Positions 49,812 to 56,071 of a DNA stretch of 64,000 nucleotides are shown in pieces (position 1 is the first letter of the stretch; each line of letters opens with the position of its first letter). Where the stretch lies: the NCBI GenBank assembly GCA_024760905.1, contig CM045729.1, positions 7,480,163 to 7,544,162 of the forward strand, in the 5' to 3' direction. The notes beneath the pieces were generated by a model, which saw nothing but the letters and a program-made list of their open reading frames with translations, was not told the origin of the DNA and did no database searches. Source of the stretch: Plotosus lineatus (lineage: Eukaryota; Chordata; Actinopteri; Siluriformes; Plotosidae). The translations under genes were made by a program, and so were the position numbers.

Positions 49812-52800
49812 GCAGTTTATATTGGTCCTTTAATATTTTTTCCTGGGGGGGGTGGGTTCAGTGTTTGCTCCTCTGCATTCCTCCCTCCTGGTCCATTTTA
49901 TGCCTCTATTGTTCGCTCTCCTTTTTTTTGTGTTCCTATATAACGCTGGCGCGTCTCACTGCATGTATATATTATATGTAGTTATAGCTCTATGTGCTAT
50001 GTGAACTGCCGTGACGGTCCATTTCGCTCTGTCCTGCACCAGGCATAATTTATTATTTCTTCTCCAGAACTCTTCCCACTGATCCCTTTGATGTTGTCAC
50101 TTATTCTGAGCTTCCCCTTTTCATTTCATCTGTAGCCTGATGCCACAAGCAGGTCGTTTTTCCAGGAGGTCATTTTTAAGAATCTGGACAATAAATGACA
50201 TTTTTCTTTTGTTTACAGTTGATAGGAGTCTCTTGTTGCACTTGATTTTTCCCCCTGTACCCAGTCATTGGTTTTCTTTTAATTCCCACTTATCCTCAGC
50301 AGTCGTCTGAATCACCAACGCTTGAATGCTTCAATCCTTTTCCTGTCAGAGGTTTCATTAAGATTAAGGGCAGACTGAGGAAGATGTGCGGGGGTGGGGT
50401 GGGGTGGTGTGGGGGCAGATGCGTGTATCATGCCATAACATGCATTTGTAGCCATCTCAGGGTCATTTATTATTTCACAACATCAGACATGGCATTTCTC
50501 TGACTGCAGCACATGTTCAACAAGCTTCATTATCATTTCAGTCACATAGAGCTGACGGAGTTCGTAGTGAAATCAGACATTTCTCCAGGATTTGGTGCTA
50601 TTATATAATCATACAACATAAAGATAAAATATGGGGGGTGGGTGGGGAGATGAAACACTGAGGTAGAACCAGGGGTTTTTTGTCTGCGCCACATATAATG
50701 TTAACGTGTGTAACAATGTGTAAACAGTCCAAAAACAATACAAAAAAGAACACAAGAACAGAGACTTGGTGCCAAAAAAATAAACAGTTGTCGACAGACG
50801 TAAAAAAAAAAAAAAAAAAAAAAATCGGACGGAATTTAAAAAAAAACAAATCCATTTTATTTCAAGAAAGAACAACTTTTTTGGACTTCAGTCTGAAAAC
50901 ACAGTGTGTACGGACTAGTAGAATATTTCAGAAACTAAACAAATATCATAGGTAGTCTGTTGGGCTTTTTCCATTCGAGCCTAGAGGCTCATCAGGTCGG
51001 TGCTTATTCCCGATTTCCGTAGCGAGAAGCTACCAGTTCAACAACTCGTGGTTGGGACGCTTGTCCATCGCAGGTACCTTCCCAGTATATTTTTACTGGT
51101 ACACATTTATACTGCTGGGTGAACAGAGGCACACTTGTGGTTAGGACCTTGCCCAGGAGTCTTAGCACAGTGGAGGTCTCACTGGGATTTGAACACACAA
51201 CCTCCCGATCATGAGCGCAGCATCCTAACCACTACACCACTGGCCCCACACAAATATCATAAAACTCTATATGTATTATTAAGGTATACCTCGGCTTATG
51301 TCATTAATTGGTTCCAGGAGAGACATCGTAAATCGAAAACGACTTCACTAAAATTAGCTTGTCTCTAGGCTAGGCTACGCCAAATTTACTTGTATAATTT
51401 TATTACATTATTATATTATACATAATATTTAATTTCTTTCTTTCTTCCTTTCGGCTTTTTCCCTTTTCTCGGGAGTCGCCACAGCGAATCATCTGATTCG
51501 CACATTTGATTTGGCAGAGGTTTTTACATTGGATGCGCTTCCTGCCACAACCCTTTTAGCAAGGGACAGAAACACGCTGATGACTTGGCAGCTACTCTTT
51601 ACGAAAGTCAGCAATGGTTCTTTTACATGCCTCTCACCATAGACAGTGAGAGACATGGCCCGCCTTTGATAACCCAGTCAGCCGCACTGGGGGGGACAGT
51701 GACAATCTTGTGGAGAGTGAGACTCGAACCCCCAACCGGGCCCCCGACCCGCCATGGGGTCTTCGCACAGTGGGGGTCTAAGTGGGATTCGAACACACAA
51801 CCTCTCGATCATGGGCCCAGCTCCCTAACCACTACACCACTGACCCTTATGTATATTACATGTGCTAAAATCTGCTTGTTAAACCCATTCTCTCGCCAGT
51901 ATTACTCATTAATACAGTAATTAAGTAGTAATGATGAAGTAAAAACTTTTAAATTTTGGACTGTGGTAATATTTATGAATAAATAAAGCGCTTATGCTCC
52001 TTACCAAAAGCTAGAGAAGATGCAGGGCGTTTGAGTGACATCATAGGGCTTAAATAATCATTAAAAACAAACAAAAAAAAACTTCAATTCACCATTCAAG
52101 CAATCACGTTGAACATGTGCGCGAAGGAAAATTCAAAGAGGTGTACACATCATCTGCAACCAATCAGCAGGGGGGAGAAACAAAAGTTCAGCCGTTGGCT
52201 AAATTTGAATCACGTGTCAGTAATGTCATGATGATGCATATGTATAATTTGCCGGGGCTGCCGTTAATTCACTGCTTCGCAAATGGTGGGGCGCGATTAT
52301 ATGATTATAATGACGTAAACTTTTTAAAATTCATTTACGCTCATGCCTTGGTTTTACGGACTTTGCTTTAACGGATTTCGGATTAAAACGGAGAAAATCT
52401 GTAGCTTCCGACTAGTCCAGATCGTCCAGACGCTGGCTGTTATTTCCAAAAGTAACCGCCAGATGACCAGACTGGCTTGAAGAAATCTCGCGCATTTAAA
52501 TCTATTCGTCTATTTTCAATGCCACCTCACTGTGGCGCGAAGCGGAGAGCCAATCCTTTCTGTATGCGGGCAGGTCCGATACCTTGAAACTCTAATTTTA
52601 TTGGACTCACACGCTGCAGTGTTTATGTGACAGGAAGCGTGTCCCAAGTTTTGGCAATCAGCTGGTCTGCTGGTTGAAGTTTTTCCATGTCTGTCCATTT
52701 GTGTTTGCTTGCCAGCTGTGCTTGGCTTTGTGGAAATGAGCTGATAAAAACGAGAGAAATTTATCTCTTTACTTAAAAACAACATGCGCAGTCTGTGGTT

Positions 52801-53073
52801 GTTGTTATAATCCAATAAAATCAGAGTTTGAAGGATTGGCTTTCCGCCCCCCCCACAGTAACGTGGCATTAAAAATAGATGTATAGATTGAAATGTGCGA
52901 GATTTATTCATCCGTTTTTGTTTTAGTTGATGGCTTTTTTTGTATTTTTATTTAAATGACAGTGAAATTATGTATTCATTATTCTGTTAAGAAAGGCCAC
53001 CTGATTTATCTGAGAGCCAGATACAGTCATCAAAACAGCCACATCTGGCCCGCAAGCCATAGGTTCCCAACCC

Positions 53074-53122
<49 letters not shown>

Positions 53123-54856
53123 CTCTATATATTTTATAATTTATTATATTTTAAAATATGTCTTTTTTTTTGGCTCTCTTAGTCAAAAAGGCAAAAAGGT
53201 ACCTGACCCCTGATCTTATGGTGTACATTTACAGATTATACAGTATTTACATTTGCAGATTACATAGTGTGCTTAAGTAAAAGTTTTTCGTGACGTAATC
53301 GTTGAAATATATGGAATCGGAAACATCGGACAATCTGGTACTTCGGACCTATGTCCCCCCCCCCCCATTAGTCCGTTAAACCGAGGCATGAGTGTATTTA
53401 TTTTTCCACACATTTTTCGAAAACCGACGTATAATCAAAAACGACTTAACTCGAGGTATACCTGTATATGTCACCCTAGTCGGGTCCATGGTTTACAGGT
53501 AAGTCTACAGTATCATGTGTAATTATTGAAATTTTCTTTGACGATTTGTTGTGAAATATGCAGCAAGCATTGGCTGGATTGAAAATCTTGAATCTTGGGA
53601 TTGTGAATATATATTGTACCCGGGATTCGAGACTTCCTGTATTTGTTTAACTCGCCTTATCCTCTCATCACGCATTTCTTTTTCATCTGGGACAGGACGG
53701 GAAAATCAAATAAACTAACACTGTCCTGCGATGTCTCGCCACAACCTGCTGCTGTACACCTTTTGAGGTGTGATCACTGAAGCATGACTTAAGCTATGAA
53801 TAAATTTAAGGTCTTATAAGTGCAGATACTAAAATCCCAATGCTCGCGCTGTTCGCGCCTGCATAACAAATACTCGCATGCTAATGAATATCAAAGCAGA
53901 ATGCGGTTCCCTGCTTACCTCACACGCAGAAGCCGGAATTTTTCAAAACCGATGTTGAACTCTGGTGGCTGGAAATTTTAAATTTGCGGTATTTATGCGG
54001 TGCGTCATATTTGTACGTGTTACTAGACAGAATATGCAAGTCCTCGTCCACATGTTTTCAGTTGAGTAGTTATAAATAACCAGATAAAATTAATGAAATC
54101 GATAATTGAAGCAGTGCTTTTCAATAGAAAGATGCGAAAGGATCAACAGAAGGGCCATACCGGACATGCGTGTGATGCAAAGGTCGTGGTCATGCTTCAA
54201 CGTTACGATACTTGTTTACAGTAATGTAAACACAACCCTATGGAAGTACATTCACTACACTACACAAGGGCTGGATTGAGACACAGCCTTAGATTTTAAC
54301 ACCTGCTTATAATTATGCTATGTACAGGGATCCCTCACTTTATGCTGTTAATTGGGACCGAGATCCCCCACGTGACCATCGAAATCCGTGAAGTAGGATC
54401 ACCCCCCCAACCCCCCCTGACTGACGTATACGTAAATTTATATGTGTATATAATATCAATAAATACATATTTTATGCTATAAATACTTATCATAACAATT
54501 AAACATTAAAACATAAGATGTAAATAAAATATAAATACACACACATACAGATGGTATTGCATGAGAAGAAGACAACACGCATACATACGCACACGCTCGC
54601 GCGCAGATGCACGTGCACACACAGATGCAATAATGTAAGTCGTTTTGATGGGAGAATTTGGGTTTTTTGTTTTGTGTTGGTTTAGGGTTTGTATTTTTTG
54701 CACAATTGTCTTCATTTCTGTGGCATTTTCCTTAACATTTTCCCCTATTCTTCCATAATTTCCCTATTTTTTTTAATTCGATGAATACTTATTTATTTAT
54801 TTTTTTATAAACCGCAATACATTGAAGCCAAATTGAATCGATGCAAGGGATCCCAG

Positions 54857-54895
<39 letters not shown>

Positions 54896-55007
54896 TCCTG
54901 ATTACCCATGATGCATTTTGTGTGTCTGTGTGTCACAGGTTCGTATTGAGACGGCGACAACACTGAAGCTCAGTATCCTTCACTGTCAAATTGCTAACAA
55001 CTTCATG

Positions 55008-55054
<47 letters not shown>

Positions 55055-55113
55055 CGTTTCTGCAGAGATTACTGGCTTTAAACTCACATTTTTGATTAGC
55101 AGCACAAATTATC

Positions 55114-55146
<33 letters not shown>

Positions 55147-55215
55147 CACTGTTTTCTCTAACTCCTTCTCAGCTGTCGATGATTTTGAATTCAGAACAGA
55201 GCAGTTTCTACCGGT

Positions 55216-55270
<55 letters not shown>

Positions 55271-56026
55271 CTGCCCTGTTTTCTGTACACCCTTACACGA
55301 GTACTGTACACACTTTTCTCACTTTAAACCCCCCCACCCCACCCCCTACCCCCCAGTATGTGGAATCGATCTTCGCGCTGTTGTTCCAGTTGTTACAGCA
55401 AGTCACTGAGTGTGACAGTAAAATGCAGGTCCTCCACGTGATCTCCTGCGTTATAGAGAGAGTGAGCGTGCAGGTGAGTATGCAGTGGGCGTGTACCAAA
55501 TCACACATTGTGTAGTGCATTTTACATTGAAGTCTATCCGCATTGGGCATATCCCAATTCATACAGGGTGTGATTGTTTTGCATTGATGCGTGTTTGCGG
55601 TGGGTGTGTCCCAAATCACACACTGTGTGGTGCATTTTACATTGAAGTCTATCAATGGTGGGTGTGTCCCAAATCACAAACTGTGTAGTGCATTTTACAT
55701 TATTCTACCCAAAACCTTTTTTAATTGCATTGTTTATGATACAATTATATCTGGAAACCTATTTAAATTGATGTGAAATATTAGTTTCTGTCTGAAAGCG
55801 TTGAATACATTAGCCCTGGTTTATAAACCAACCTGCGATTATTATTCCTGTCTCATTACCTGTAACCTTCTCGCTGGTCCTGTCACAGTCATGTGATCAG
55901 TAGTGAAATGGACTTCAGGAAACTGCAAAAATGTTGAGCTTTATTCAATTGACAGTATTTAGAGCATTTAATTATTATATATATCACAATATTTACAGCA
56001 GCTACATGATAAATGTGCTGTAGATG

Positions 56027-56071
<45 letters not shown>

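Larger units (their letters stand above)
51281..53465. mobile_element. MITE 4 carrying nested insertions
   Basis: Left end AAGGTATACCTCGGCTTATG and right end CGAGGTATACCTG are inverted repeats, as are inner words (TCGAAAACGACTTCAC, and AAAAACGACTTAACTCG at the right). The interior has been enlarged by a SINE A, MITE 5 and a hAT relic. Confidence 0.7.

Noticed and set aside
53466..54324. Additional ipo11 exon in the quiet part of intron 15
   Set aside because: Exons 15 and 16 join in phase without a gap against the family, so none is expected.
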